The translations under genes and the position numbers were made by a program. This document shows positions 36,779 to 44,468 of a DNA stretch of 64,000 nt, piece by piece (within the stretch, counting starts at the first letter, position 1; every line of letters begins with the position of its first letter). The DNA lies in contig CALUYM010000001.1 of assembly GCA_944325035.1 (NCBI GenBank), forward strand, positions 496,001-560,000, written 5' to 3'. The notes under the pieces were generated by a model, which saw nothing but the letters and a program-made list of their open reading frames with translations, was not told the DNA's origin and made no database searches. The DNA comes from an uncultured Anaeroplasmataceae bacterium. GTDB taxonomy: Bacteria; Bacillota_I; Bacilli_A; Acholeplasmatales; Anaeroplasmataceae.

Positions 36779-36799
36779 TATATCACCCTTTAAATATAT

Positions 36800-36829
36800 G
36801 AAAAAAAGACTAGGAAAATACCTAGTCTT
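36800..36829 (-). terminator. Terminator of infC-rpmI-rplT
   Basis: AAGACTAGG (36806-36814) pairs with CCTAGTCTT (36821-36829), followed on the minus strand by T7; five bases after the rplT stop. Confidence 0.9.
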
Positions 36830-36834
36830 CATTA

Positions 36835-37413
36835 TTACTTGCTTAAAGCTTCTACTAAATCAGCTTTCTTCATTGAAGAAATACCGCTAATTCCTTTTTC
36901 TTTAGCAATAGCCTTTAATTCAGTTACAGTCATTGAAGTATAATCAACATCATCAGTTTCCTCAACTGCCTTAGGAGCTTGTGCTAACTTAGCAGCTTTA
37001 ACAGCCTTTGATTCAGTTTGAAGAACAACAACTTTTTCTTCAACTTTCTTTGAAGGAATTTCTAAACCCTTCTTAGCGATTTCAACAAATGATGTGAATG
37101 CTTTTGGATCATTAACAGCTAAATCAGCTAACATCTTACGGTTAACTTCAACACCAGCACGGCTTAAACCACAGATGAATAATGAATACTTTAATCCATT
37201 TTCCTTAGCTGCAGCGTTGATACGTTGAATCCATAATTTACGGAAATCACGTTTTTTAACTTTACGATCACGATAAGCGTATTGTAATGAACGCATTACT
37301 TGTTCATGAGCAGTTCTATAAATTGTATGTTTAGAACCATAATATCCTTTGGCTAATTTTAAGACTGCCTTACGTCTTCTTCTTGTTACATATCCACCTT
37401 TAACTCTTGGCAT
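36835..37413 (-). CDS. rplT: Ribosomal protein L20 with C-terminal Rho_N/SAP-like extension
   Basis: 192 residues. Positions 1-118 are ordinary L20 ([40 protein letters not shown]), which binds 23S rRNA early in assembly and represses its own operon. Residues 119-153 are a charged linker, and 154-192 form a small helical domain, [20 protein letters not shown] then [12 protein letters not shown], the Rho N-terminal/SAP-like nucleic-acid-binding pattern. Normal L20 ends near 118 residues. The extension is in frame with no lesion and is followed by the operon terminator, so it looks genuine. Confidence 0.96.
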   Translation of the reverse strand: MPRVKGGYVTRRRRKAVLKLAKGYYGSKHTIYRTAHEQVMRSLQYAYRDRKVKKRDFRKLWIQRINAAAKENGLKYSLFICGLSRAGVEVNRKMLADLAVNDPKAFTSFVEIAKKGLEIPSKKVEEKVVVLQTESKAVKAAKLAQAPKAVEETDDVDYTSMTVTELKAIAKEKGISGISSMKKADLVEALSK

Positions 37414-37442
37414 GATAATTACCTCCTATTTTATAATAATGA

Positions 37443-37643
37443 TTAACGCATATTAGAAATTAATTGTTTAATTCTCTTTTCATCTGAAGCATGAACAGAT
37501 GTTTGTTTAGAAAGTTGAACATTTTCTTTGTGAGTTTTATTAGTCTTTAAGTGACCAGTATATGCATGACCACGCATAAGCTTTCCACTACCTGTTACTT
37601 TAATTCTCTTTTTTAAACCACTATGTGTCTTTTGTTTTGGCAT
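37443..37643 (-). CDS. rpmI: Ribosomal protein L35
   Basis: 66 residues, the normal length. It begins MPKQKTHSGLKKRIKVTGSG and is strongly basic, with the SGKLMRGHAYTGHL stretch typical of L35. Middle gene of infC-rpmI-rplT, 14 bases after infC and 29 before rplT, each with a GGAG-type ribosome site. Confidence 0.97.
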   Translation of the reverse strand: MPKQKTHSGLKKRIKVTGSGKLMRGHAYTGHLKTNKTHKENVQLSKQTSVHASDEKRIKQLISNMR

Positions 37644-37657
37644 AATTGTACACTCCT

Positions 37658-38188
37658 TTATTTATCGTTTTTTGGTGCTAAGATAGCATATAATGTTTTA
37701 CCATCCAATTTTAATGATGATTCTTGTTGTGAGCAATCTGCTAAAGATTCAACGAATTTTGTAATAACTGCTTCACCAATATCTTGATGAGAAATCATAC
37801 GTCCGTAGAAACGAAGTGAAACTTTAACTTTGTTTCCTTTTTCTAGAATCTTACGTGCATTCTTAGATTTAGTCATTAAATCATTTTGCCCAATTACTGC
37901 GCTCAATCTAATTTCTTGTAGAGAAACAATTTTTTGACTCTTCTTCATTTCTTTAGCTTTCTTTTGTTGTTCGAAACGGAATTTTGAATAGTCCATGATT
38001 TTCGCTACAGCAGGATGCGCATCTGGTGAAACTAAAACTAGATCTAATCCTCTGTCATAAGCGGCATTAAGCGCATCGCGCTTCGAAAGAACACCTAACT
38101 TTTCTCCAGAATTTGTGATTACTAATAGTTCCTTACATCTGATGTCCTCATTAATTATAGCATCAGTATTTTTTTTTGGCTTGTTAAT
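37658..38188 (-). CDS. infC: Translation initiation factor IF-3 (ATT start)
   Basis: 176 residues. IF-3 N-domain: IINEDIRCKELLVITNSGEK (about 11-30); C-domain: DLMTKSKNARKILEKGNKVK and ALRFYGR-like SLRFYGRM. The only ATG in frame (38203) lies inside the ribosome site itself; GGAGGTG is placed instead to use the ATT at 38188, seven bases downstream. Rare ATT initiation is the classic self-control of infC: IF-3 rejects its own non-canonical start. First gene of the operon behind the L20 leader. Confidence 0.95.
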   Translation of the reverse strand: MNKPKKNTDAIINEDIRCKELLVITNSGEKLGVLSKRDALNAAYDRGLDLVLVSPDAHPAVAKIMDYSKFRFEQQKKAKEMKKSQKIVSLQEIRLSAVIGQNDLMTKSKNARKILEKGNKVKVSLRFYGRMISHQDIGEAVITKFVESLADCSQQESSLKLDGKTLYAILAPKNDK

Positions 38189-38203
38189 ACTAGCCACCTC
38201 CAT

Positions 38204-38343
38204 AATTTATTTGTAAACAAAAAAGGGACATAAACGCCCCTATAAGTTCATAAAATAAAATTATATCTATCGTGACTATTTGCCTATCAACATCATCAAT
38301 CAGGCGAGAAACGGGCGTTTCTTCTTTCCACTTATTTAATTAC
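38204..38343 (-). promoter_or_regulatory. L20 leader (autoregulatory attenuator of infC-rpmI-rplT)
   Basis: The leader holds AACGCCCGTTTCTCGCC-type competing strands and ends with AGGGGCG...GTCCC followed by T6 just before infC, the arrangement of the Firmicute L20 leader where excess L20 promotes termination. Position, context and terminator are clear; exact pairing was not computed. Confidence 0.75.
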
Positions 38344-38349
38344 CATTTA

Positions 38350-38378
38350 ATTTTACATCAATTATATTTTAATGTCAA
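38350..38378 (-). promoter_or_regulatory. Sigma-A promoter of infC operon
   Basis: TTGACA (38373-38378) and TAAAAT (38350-38355) on the minus strand with 17-base spacing. Confidence 0.85.
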
Positions 38379-38396
38379 TAACTTTTTATATTTTAT

Positions 38397-39098
38397 TTAT
38401 TTAATCTGTCGTTCTTTTAGTAAAAAACCTAAAAAGATTATGATTGTTAAACATGAAAAATATAATACAAGTGTATCTAAATAATATTTATAGCTTTTAG
38501 TATAATCAAATTTAAATAAAAATTTATTTGTAATATCATTTTGTATGAAAAATAGTATTAAAACGAATAAAACAGGAATTACTAAAATATAGTAACTTCT
38601 ACAGATTAAAACCATCAGAAAACATAAAACTGCTAATGTAGCCGCTGATAAGCTTTGATAGATAAATAATTCTAAAAATAATAATGTTATTTTATATGAT
38701 GGATAGAAGATATATGGGGTAACTATCAATATAATGAATTCTAAACTGCTCATAAAAAAGCTTATCTTTAAAATTACCTTTGTTTTTTTTAAGTACATAG
38801 CTGATGTACCAACTTGATTATATAAGATAATATTTAAATTTTTCATCTCACTTGATACTTCTTTTATTGATAGCATTGATAATAATAGAGCATTGATTAA
38901 TAAACTTAAACGAATTGTATTATCATAAAAAGAATTCAATAAATCATTGGATAATAGTTCAAAAGCCTCTTTATCAAAATCAAGATTTAAACTATGATAT
39001 GCAGCAACAATAAGAATTAGTAAAACAATGAAGTAGAGTAGAAAAACTTTTTTAGTTAATAAAAGTTTTTGATAAAATTGTTCTAGCTTATTCATCAT
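38397..39098 (-). CDS. Six-helix ABC permease-like membrane protein of the secreted-protein cassette
   Basis: 233 residues with about six hydrophobic segments and a conserved-looking cytosolic loop after helix 2 (KEVSSEMKNLNIILYNQVG), as in ABC-2 type permeases where such a loop touches the ATPase. No family signature that I can name. Its start overlaps the ATPase gene by 11 bases. Last gene of four; together with the 39088 ATPase it should form a small ABC transporter dedicated to, or protecting against, the secreted product. Confidence 0.65.
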   Translation of the reverse strand: MMNKLEQFYQKLLLTKKVFLLYFIVLLILIVAAYHSLNLDFDKEAFELLSNDLLNSFYDNTIRLSLLINALLLSMLSIKEVSSEMKNLNIILYNQVGTSAMYLKKTKVILKISFFMSSLEFIILIVTPYIFYPSYKITLLFLELFIYQSLSAATLAVLCFLMVLICRSYYILVIPVLFVLILFFIQNDITNKFLFKFDYTKSYKYYLDTLVLYFSCLTIIIFLGFLLKERQIK

Positions 39099-39657
39099 AA
39101 AGCACCTTTTTCTGCTCTATTTTTAATTTTTTAAATGTCAACTGCACTCCAGATGATACCTTATGGCATGTTATAATCACCGTTATATTTTCTCGCTTTT
39201 TTATATCATCTAAAAAAATATTAACCGAATTATCATCTAGCCCCTCAAACGGTTCATCATATAATAAAATATCATATAGATTAGATAATGATATGATTAA
39301 TCCAACTTTTTGCAACATACATTTTGATAACTCTTTAATTCTACTATTCACATCTAAACCATATCGCTTTATCATATTTACTTGAGCATAATCTAGTACA
39401 CTTAAAATGTCTTTAATTGTTAAGTTTCTTGGTAATGTAAATTTTTCAGGCAAGTAAAAAACAGATTCTTTAGTTTTAAAATATTTTTTACCTTTTTTTA
39501 TTCCTGCTATATATTTTAAAAAAGTACTCTTACCAATTCCATTTTGTCCATTTAGTTGATAAAAACCTGGAGGTAATTTTAAATCAAGTTTATCAAATAA
39601 AACTTTATTTCCATTCTTGATTTTTTCATTCTTAATTTCAATCAAGAAGCACACCAT
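39088..39657 (-). CDS. Short ABC transporter ATPase of the cassette
   Basis: 189 residues, at the small end for a nucleotide-binding subunit (usually 210-250). Walker A: LNGQNGIGKSTFLKYIAG (about 35-52). Signature: IKELSKCMLQKVG, a weak LSGGQ equivalent (LSKCM). Walker B: DILLYDEPFEGLDD with catalytic Glu. H-loop: TCHKV. The Q-loop region is VFYLPEKFTLP. It overlaps the upstream gene by 20 bases and the permease by 11, so it is translationally coupled. The reduced size and odd signature resemble ATPases of bacteriocin-immunity transporters. Confidence 0.85.
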   Translation of the reverse strand: MVCFLIEIKNEKIKNGNKVLFDKLDLKLPPGFYQLNGQNGIGKSTFLKYIAGIKKGKKYFKTKESVFYLPEKFTLPRNLTIKDILSVLDYAQVNMIKRYGLDVNSRIKELSKCMLQKVGLIISLSNLYDILLYDEPFEGLDDNSVNIFLDDIKKRENITVIITCHKVSSGVQLTFKKLKIEQKKVLYDE

Positions 39658-40345
39658 CTTTCAAATAAGAAGTATAATCAAAAAAATTACGTGAATAGAT
39701 ATCATTATTAAATGCAAATTCTGATTTACTGGAATCATAATATATTTTTACATAATTTATTCCTGGCATTACTTTATTAATTCTAATAATTAAAAAATCA
39801 TCTTTAAAATAATAATTCATAATTTCTTCATTAACATAAGGATAATATTTTTGTACCGGTAATGATATTTTAACTACAAATTCACCCGTTGAAGTATCAT
39901 AATCAGCATCTACTTCTTTACAATTTTTGGCAGAAACCACTATTTTTCCGATGAAAAATTTAATTTTAATAAGATGATAATTTAAAGTAATCCAAACTTT
40001 TTCATTAAAATGTTCGTTAAGGTTTGGCATACGAAAACAAACTTTATATAAATAATAAGTAATATTATCTAAAAATATCTCTTGTAAAAAATTAGAATCT
40101 ATAACTTCTAAATTGCTAACATTTGTTGATTCAAAGGTATAAATACTATCGCTTGACAAAAACATTTCCGTTTGAATTGGCGCAATAAAAAAAACCTCAA
40201 AACTACTATCGTCAACATTTACTTCATATGTTTTATATATTGAAAAATATAAATTAGATTGATCTTTTTCATTTAAATAAAGATATGTCAGTGCAAGGAT
40301 TGTTATAATTGTTAAACCATTAACAAATTTAAAAACCAACTTCAT
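39638..40345 (-). CDS. Membrane-anchored extracytoplasmic protein of the cassette
   Basis: 235 residues: one N-terminal membrane helix (about 8-25), then a long domain with beta-strand-like alternation and no further hydrophobic helix, expected outside the membrane. Four Cys-poor blocks, aromatic-rich, with ENSTVSNLEV-like and YYPYVNEEIMNYYFKDDFL stretches. No known family recognised. It overlaps the secreted-protein gene by four bases (ATGA). Possible roles are immunity, chaperone or receptor for the secreted partner. Confidence 0.6.
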   Translation of the reverse strand: MKLVFKFVNGLTIITILALTYLYLNEKDQSNLYFSIYKTYEVNVDDSSFEVFFIAPIQTEMFLSSDSIYTFESTNVSNLEVIDSNFLQEIFLDNITYYLYKVCFRMPNLNEHFNEKVWITLNYHLIKIKFFIGKIVVSAKNCKEVDADYDTSTGEFVVKISLPVQKYYPYVNEEIMNYYFKDDFLIIRINKVMPGINYVKIYYDSSKSEFAFNNDIYSRNFFDYTSYLKDGVLLD

Positions 40346-40971
40346 AATGCTACTTTTTCAATCCTTACATATGAATCAGTTATTGTAAAATATTCAAACC
40401 CGCCTTCATATGATCCAATCCACCAATTATAAAATTTTGCAACACCATTAGTTAAAAACCCACGTCCCATTATATAAATGACACACATTGTATTTGGATC
40501 AATTTGAATTTTTAAGGTCTCCTTTTGTTTCACTAACGATGTTTCCTCATAAGAACCATTAATTTTTAATTCATTACTCAAGCTTCCTGAAAATTCTTTC
40601 ATTCCACCTTTTATAGTCGATCCGATTGAACCTGTAGCAGAAATTGAGGTTTTAACTACATTTTCAGCAGTTATATCCACGTTATATTCTACTGGCGTTG
40701 TTCCCGTATTGTAATTAGAATAAATAGTCTTCGCAATAAAATCGCATGGAATATTTTTATTAAAATAATGAATTCTCCATCCCATGAATTTTCTATTTTT
40801 CACTCTTTCTAGTCCATTATTAATTTCATCATTTTTAAAATCTCTTAGCATCTTCCCATCACTAACATTAATCCTAGCAAATGTAGTATAATCATTAACA
40901 CTTGCATCACTTTCTTTAATATGCATAAAAACCAACAATAGAATAAATAATAAAAATATATTTTTTTTCAT
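40342..40971 (-). CDS. Secreted protein, possibly pore-forming toxin-like, first gene of the cassette
   Basis: 209 residues with a Sec signal peptide (MKKNIFLLFILLLVFMHI, cleavage probably near ESDA-S). In the mature part, residues about 95-165 alternate polar and hydrophobic residues and are rich in Ser, Thr and Gly (TSISATGSIGSTIKGGMKEF, NELKINGSYEETSLV), then KIQIDPNTMCVIYIMGRGFL. That pattern recalls the insertion strands of aerolysin/ETX-MTX2 beta-pore toxins, but this is an inference from pattern alone. A FYNWWIGSYEGGF aromatic block follows. It opens a four-gene overlapping operon directly behind an 18-bp palindrome. Confidence 0.6.
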   Translation of the reverse strand: MKKNIFLLFILLLVFMHIKESDASVNDYTTFARINVSDGKMLRDFKNDEINNGLERVKNRKFMGWRIHYFNKNIPCDFIAKTIYSNYNTGTTPVEYNVDITAENVVKTSISATGSIGSTIKGGMKEFSGSLSNELKINGSYEETSLVKQKETLKIQIDPNTMCVIYIMGRGFLTNGVAKFYNWWIGSYEGGFEYFTITDSYVRIEKVAL

Positions 40972-40989
40972 TTAATACACCTACTTTCC

Positions 40990-41007
40990 ATTTAGTAATT
41001 ACTAAAT
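40990..41007. promoter_or_regulatory. 18-bp palindromic operator between cassette and GNAT gene
   Basis: ATTTAGTAATTACTAAAT, a perfect palindrome 19 bases before the secreted-protein ATG and 63 before the divergent GNAT ATG. A second copy with two symmetric changes lies at 41528-41545. Confidence 0.65.
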
Positions 41008-41070
41008 TTTAAAAAAATTCTCAAAAACTATAAAAAAATGTTAAAATAAACTAAAAAGAGGTGAAGTTAA

Positions 41071-41520
41071 ATGCATGTAAAAGATATTAATATTAATAAT
41101 GTTGAAGATATTATTGAAACTTTTTATAATATATTTACCAAAGAACCTTGGAATGATAATTGGACACCTGAGCAATTAAATATGTACATTATTGAATTGA
41201 TTAACACCCCTAATTCCTTAGCTTTTGGATTATATGAAAATGATAAATTAATCGGTATTTCATTAGGAAGAATAAAACATTGGTATGAAGGCACTGAATA
41301 TTCCATTGAAGAACTAGGAATATTACCTGATTATCAAAATAAAGGCTATGGAAAATTCTTCTTTCAACAAATTGAAAAAAAACTTCTAGAGAAAAACATC
41401 CGATTTATTATTCTTCAAACTGATCGTGATGTATCTGCTTACAATTTTTATAAAAAAATTGGATTTGTTGAGTTAACTAATAATGTCATGCTAGCTAAAA
41501 GAATAGATAAAAAAGAATAA
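41071..41520 (+). CDS. GNAT family N-acetyltransferase
   Basis: 149 residues with the GNAT fold: KLIGISLGRIKHWYEG (strand 3-4), then the acetyl-CoA loop ELGILPDYQNKGYGKFFF (Q-x-x-G-x-G/A pattern), and VSAYNFYKKIGFVEL near the C-terminus as in RimI-like and aminoglycoside-type acetyltransferases. Substrate unknown. AGAGGTG lies before the ATG. It is one of few plus-strand genes, divergent from the secreted-protein cassette, and each end of it carries a near-identical palindrome. Confidence 0.88.
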   Translation: MHVKDININNVEDIIETFYNIFTKEPWNDNWTPEQLNMYIIELINTPNSLAFGLYENDKLIGISLGRIKHWYEGTEYSIEELGILPDYQNKGYGKFFFQQIEKKLLEKNIRFIILQTDRDVSAYNFYKKIGFVELTNNVMLAKRIDKKE

Positions 41521-41527
41521 AGTATAT

Positions 41528-41545
41528 ATTTAGTGATCACTAAAT
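41528..41545. promoter_or_regulatory. Second copy of the palindromic operator
   Basis: ATTTAGTGATCACTAAAT, eight bases after the GNAT stop, identical to the 40990-41007 palindrome at 16 of 18 positions. The remaining 41546-41750 stretch holds no gene that I can see. Confidence 0.6.
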
Positions 41546-41751
41546 TTAAAAATTTCCAGATAAAAATTCAGACTATTAATAATTTTTTAACTTAAGCATC
41601 TATTTGTAATAAATAGCTATTTTCTTAGTCATTTATCTTTTAGATAGTGGTAAAAGTTTTATGCTATCAAAACAGCCATAAGTAATTTTGAAATTAATAT
41701 TTTGTGTTTAAGTAATCCGTTCAGTTATTATAAACATTATGTAACTTTATT

Positions 41752-41784
41752 TATAAAAAAAAAGATTTCCAAATGGAAATCTTT
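41752..41784 (-). terminator. Terminator of rpsU
   Basis: AAAGATTTCC (41761-41770) pairs with GGAAATCTTT (41775-41784) around AAAT, with a long T-run on the minus strand. Confidence 0.9.
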
Positions 41785-41787
41785 TTT

Positions 41788-41964
41788 CTATCTAAAGCCT
41801 TTTTTACGAGCTTCTTGTCTCTTTTGTTTACGCACATCAGATGGTTTTAAGTAGTATTGACGTTTCTTAGCTTCTTGAAGGTTGCCTGATCTAGAAACAT
41901 CGCGCTTAAAACGGCGAAGTGCATCTTCGATAGATTCTTTTTCACGCACAACTGTCTTAGACAT
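41788..41964 (-). CDS. rpsU: Ribosomal protein S21
   Basis: 58 residues, normal length. It begins [20 protein letters not shown] and ends with a strongly basic tail ([13 protein letters not shown]). AAGGAGG lies seven bases before the ATG. S21 is the last small-subunit protein to join and helps select the ribosome site of mRNA. It stands alone with its own terminator, 87 bases downstream of mtaB in the same direction. Confidence 0.96.
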   Translation of the reverse strand: MSKTVVREKESIEDALRRFKRDVSRSGNLQEAKKRQYYLKPSDVRKQKRQEARKKGFR

Positions 41965-42051
41965 ATTCTAGGCCTCCTTCCATTGTAAAATTCCTTTTTT
42001 ATTATACACAAATGTTATTCATTTGTAAATACTAAATTTTATTTTTTTGGT

Positions 42052-43377
42052 TTATTTTGTTGAGAATGAAAATTTTTGGTTTAAAGTTGGTCGAAATACT
42101 TCTGCAACCATGTAATCACCATCAATTTTTTCTAACTTTGCAGGAACTAATTTACCAATTTTAGTTGAATCTAATGGTAATAATACATGTAAATAGTTTG
42201 ATGTATGACCAACCATATATTTATCATTATAAATAGTTTCAACCAATACAGTTTCAACCTTACCTACAAATGATTCATAGTAAGCACGGTTTAGTTCTTT
42301 TGATAAAGATAATAAAGTTTTGACACGGTTCTTTTTTACATTACCATCAACTTGTGGCATGTCATAGGCTTTCGTACCAGTTCTTTGGGAATAAGGGAAA
42401 ACATGAAGTTCAGCAAAATTAACTTTCTTTATAAATTCCACTGTTTCATTAAAATCTTCATCTGTTTCATAGGGAAAACCCACAATGATATCAGTAGTAA
42501 TAGAAATATTAGGGCGAGCTTCTCTTACTTTATTAATTTTATCTAAGAAAAAGGCAGTATTATACTTTCGATTCATTAATTTTAAGATTTTATCATTTCC
42601 CGTTTGTAAAGGTAAATGCATATGATTAGCTAATACTTTTTCATTTTTCATCAATTCAATGATATCATCATCAATTTCATTAATTTCAATGCTAGATAAA
42701 CGGATACGTTCAATTGTCTTAACTTGATCAATAATATCTCTTAATAAATTAGATAATTTATAATTTGGGCCACACTTATAATGTCCGGTATGAATACCAG
42801 ATAAAACTACTTCCTTATAGCCCATATCACCAATTCTAGTTAATTCTTTAATTACATCATCCTTATCCTTACATCTAACAGGACCTCTAGCATAAGGAAT
42901 AATACAGTATGAACAAAAATTTGAACATCCATCTTCAATTTTAACAAAAGCTCTAGTATGATCAAAAGTAGTAGCTTCTAAAGCCTCATAGTCTTTGACT
43001 TCTCTTATTTTTAGGATACTCACTTGTTTAGTTCGTTCTTTAAATGCTTGATTAATACGCTCAAGTGCTTCATGCTTATTACCATTACCTAATAAAATAT
43101 CAATTTCAGGCATTAGTCTAGCTTGTTCGTTAGTTTGCGCAAAACATCCCATAACACAAATAATCGCATTAGGATTTAATTTTTTTGCATGACGAATCAT
43201 TTGCTTAGACTTTGAATCAGCTGTATTAGTAACACTACAAGTATTAATAATAAAAGCATCAGCTGGTTTGTCATCAGATATAACTTGATATCCATTTTCT
43301 TTAAATAAATTCATTAATGCATTTGATTCATAAATATTCACCTTACAACCAAGGGTAATAAAGGCTATTGTTTTCAA
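42052..43377 (-). CDS. mtaB: tRNA (N6-threonylcarbamoyladenosine37-C2) methylthiotransferase MtaB
   Basis: 441 residues, a radical-SAM methylthiotransferase. N-terminal UPF0004 domain with TLGCKVNIYESNA and NTCSVTNTADSKSK; radical-SAM cluster motif DGCSNFCSYCIIPYARGP (CxxxCxxC); C-terminal TRAM domain. The GCKVN and VTN variants mark MtaB, not MiaB or RimO. It converts t6A37 to ms2t6A37 in tRNA-Lys. Its ATG overlaps the rsmE stop by four bases, a common Firmicute pairing. Confidence 0.95.
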   Translation of the reverse strand: MKTIAFITLGCKVNIYESNALMNLFKENGYQVISDDKPADAFIINTCSVTNTADSKSKQMIRHAKKLNPNAIICVMGCFAQTNEQARLMPEIDILLGNGNKHEALERINQAFKERTKQVSILKIREVKDYEALEATTFDHTRAFVKIEDGCSNFCSYCIIPYARGPVRCKDKDDVIKELTRIGDMGYKEVVLSGIHTGHYKCGPNYKLSNLLRDIIDQVKTIERIRLSSIEINEIDDDIIELMKNEKVLANHMHLPLQTGNDKILKLMNRKYNTAFFLDKINKVREARPNISITTDIIVGFPYETDEDFNETVEFIKKVNFAELHVFPYSQRTGTKAYDMPQVDGNVKKNRVKTLLSLSKELNRAYYESFVGKVETVLVETIYNDKYMVGHTSNYLHVLLPLDSTKIGKLVPAKLEKIDGDYMVAEVFRPTLNQKFSFSTK

Positions 43378-44108
43378 GATTTCAACTCCAATTCGTAAGA
43401 AATAGCACTTAAAACATACATTGAAGCAGTTTCGGTTCTTAAAATTCTACCACCTAAAGCACATGGAATAAATCCCTTTTGAATTAGTTCATCTAATTCT
43501 TTATCCTCAATTCCACCCTCAGGTCCAATCAATACTGCTACTTTTTGATTTAGTTTTAAAGCCTTCAATGTTTTTTTAAAATTAATAAGTTCATTTTGCT
43601 TAGCACTTTCTTCATAACACAGAATCTTAATATCATAGTCAGAAAAATCAATTTCCTTAAATTGCTTAATTTCTACGTTTGGAACAATTTTTCTAAAAGA
43701 TTGTTCAGCAGCTTCTTTAGCAATTTTAGAAAATCGCTCTGTCTTATTTTTTATTTTACTATCATCCAATTTAACAACAGAACGTTTCATTAATGTTGGT
43801 ACAAATGAAAAAGCTCCAAGCTCAGTTCCATGTTTAATAATATCTTCAATTTTGTCACCTTTAGGATAACCTTGAAAAATTGTTACTTGCACAGGTAATT
43901 CATTGTTGTTAAAAATTTCTTTGACGATTTTAAAACAAACACTTTTTTTGTTTAATTCTGTAATTTCAACTAAATACTCTTCATTCATATCACTGACAAT
44001 AAATGAATCACCTACTTTTGAACGTAAGACATTCGTAATATGAAAAACATCGTCTGATGTTATTCTTTGATTTTTGAATTCTTCTTTTGAAATAAAATAC
44101 TTTTGCAT
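43374..44108 (-). CDS. rsmE: 16S rRNA (uracil1498-N3)-methyltransferase RsmE
   Basis: 244 residues with a PUA-like N-terminus and a SPOUT knot. Diagnostic stretches: QGYPKGDKIEDIIKHGTELG, RFSKIAKEAAEQSFRKIVP, VLIGPEGGIEDKELDEL and LGGRILRTETASMYVLSAIS. It methylates U1498 of 16S rRNA. In Bacilli rsmE commonly lies beside dnaJ/prmA; here it lies beside mtaB, 4.6 kb downstream of dnaJ. Confidence 0.95.
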   Translation of the reverse strand: MQKYFISKEEFKNQRITSDDVFHITNVLRSKVGDSFIVSDMNEEYLVEITELNKKSVCFKIVKEIFNNNELPVQVTIFQGYPKGDKIEDIIKHGTELGAFSFVPTLMKRSVVKLDDSKIKNKTERFSKIAKEAAEQSFRKIVPNVEIKQFKEIDFSDYDIKILCYEESAKQNELINFKKTLKALKLNQKVAVLIGPEGGIEDKELDELIQKGFIPCALGGRILRTETASMYVLSAISYELELKS

Positions 44109-44344
44109 ATAAACCTCGTAACTTTTAATACTTTCCTAACATATCATATTTAAACCAAAAATGCAAATAATATCAATTATTCTTGAATTACTTTGAAAGT
44201 GATTTTTATTTTTTAGCTGAGATAATAAATAATACAACGATAATATTACTATCTACATACTCATTTCATATAGCAATAATTATAAAATCAATTCTTATTT
44301 AGCATCGATAATTCTTAAGACTATCTAATAATTATTTTTAATGC

Positions 44345-44434
44345 AAAAAATCCAAAGTAGAGTTCAGATAGTTTAGAAACATAATTGTCTAATGACTTAT
44401 ATATTATCTAACTATTCATATTTCTACTTTGGAA
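44345..44434. repeat. 90-nt imperfect inverted repeat in a 360-bp gap
   Basis: CCAAAGTAGA (44352-44361) pairs with TCTACTTTGG (44423-44432); inner GATAGTTTAG and CTAACTATTC arms continue the pairing with bulges. A-runs and T-runs flank it on both sides, so it may end transcription from 44469 leftward. The rest of the 44109-44468 gap shows no gene. Confidence 0.5.
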
Positions 44435-44468
44435 AAAATATATTTTGTTAAACCTAACTTATTTAAAC

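Noticed and set aside
38272..38484. 70-codon plus-strand frame
   Set aside because: It overlaps the L20 leader, the infC promoter and the end of the permease gene on the other strand.
40342..40971. Resemblance of the FYNWW block to the C-terminus of lactococcin 972-type bacteriocins
   Set aside because: Only a few aromatic residues agree; size and operon partners (no large multi-helix companion) do not fit.
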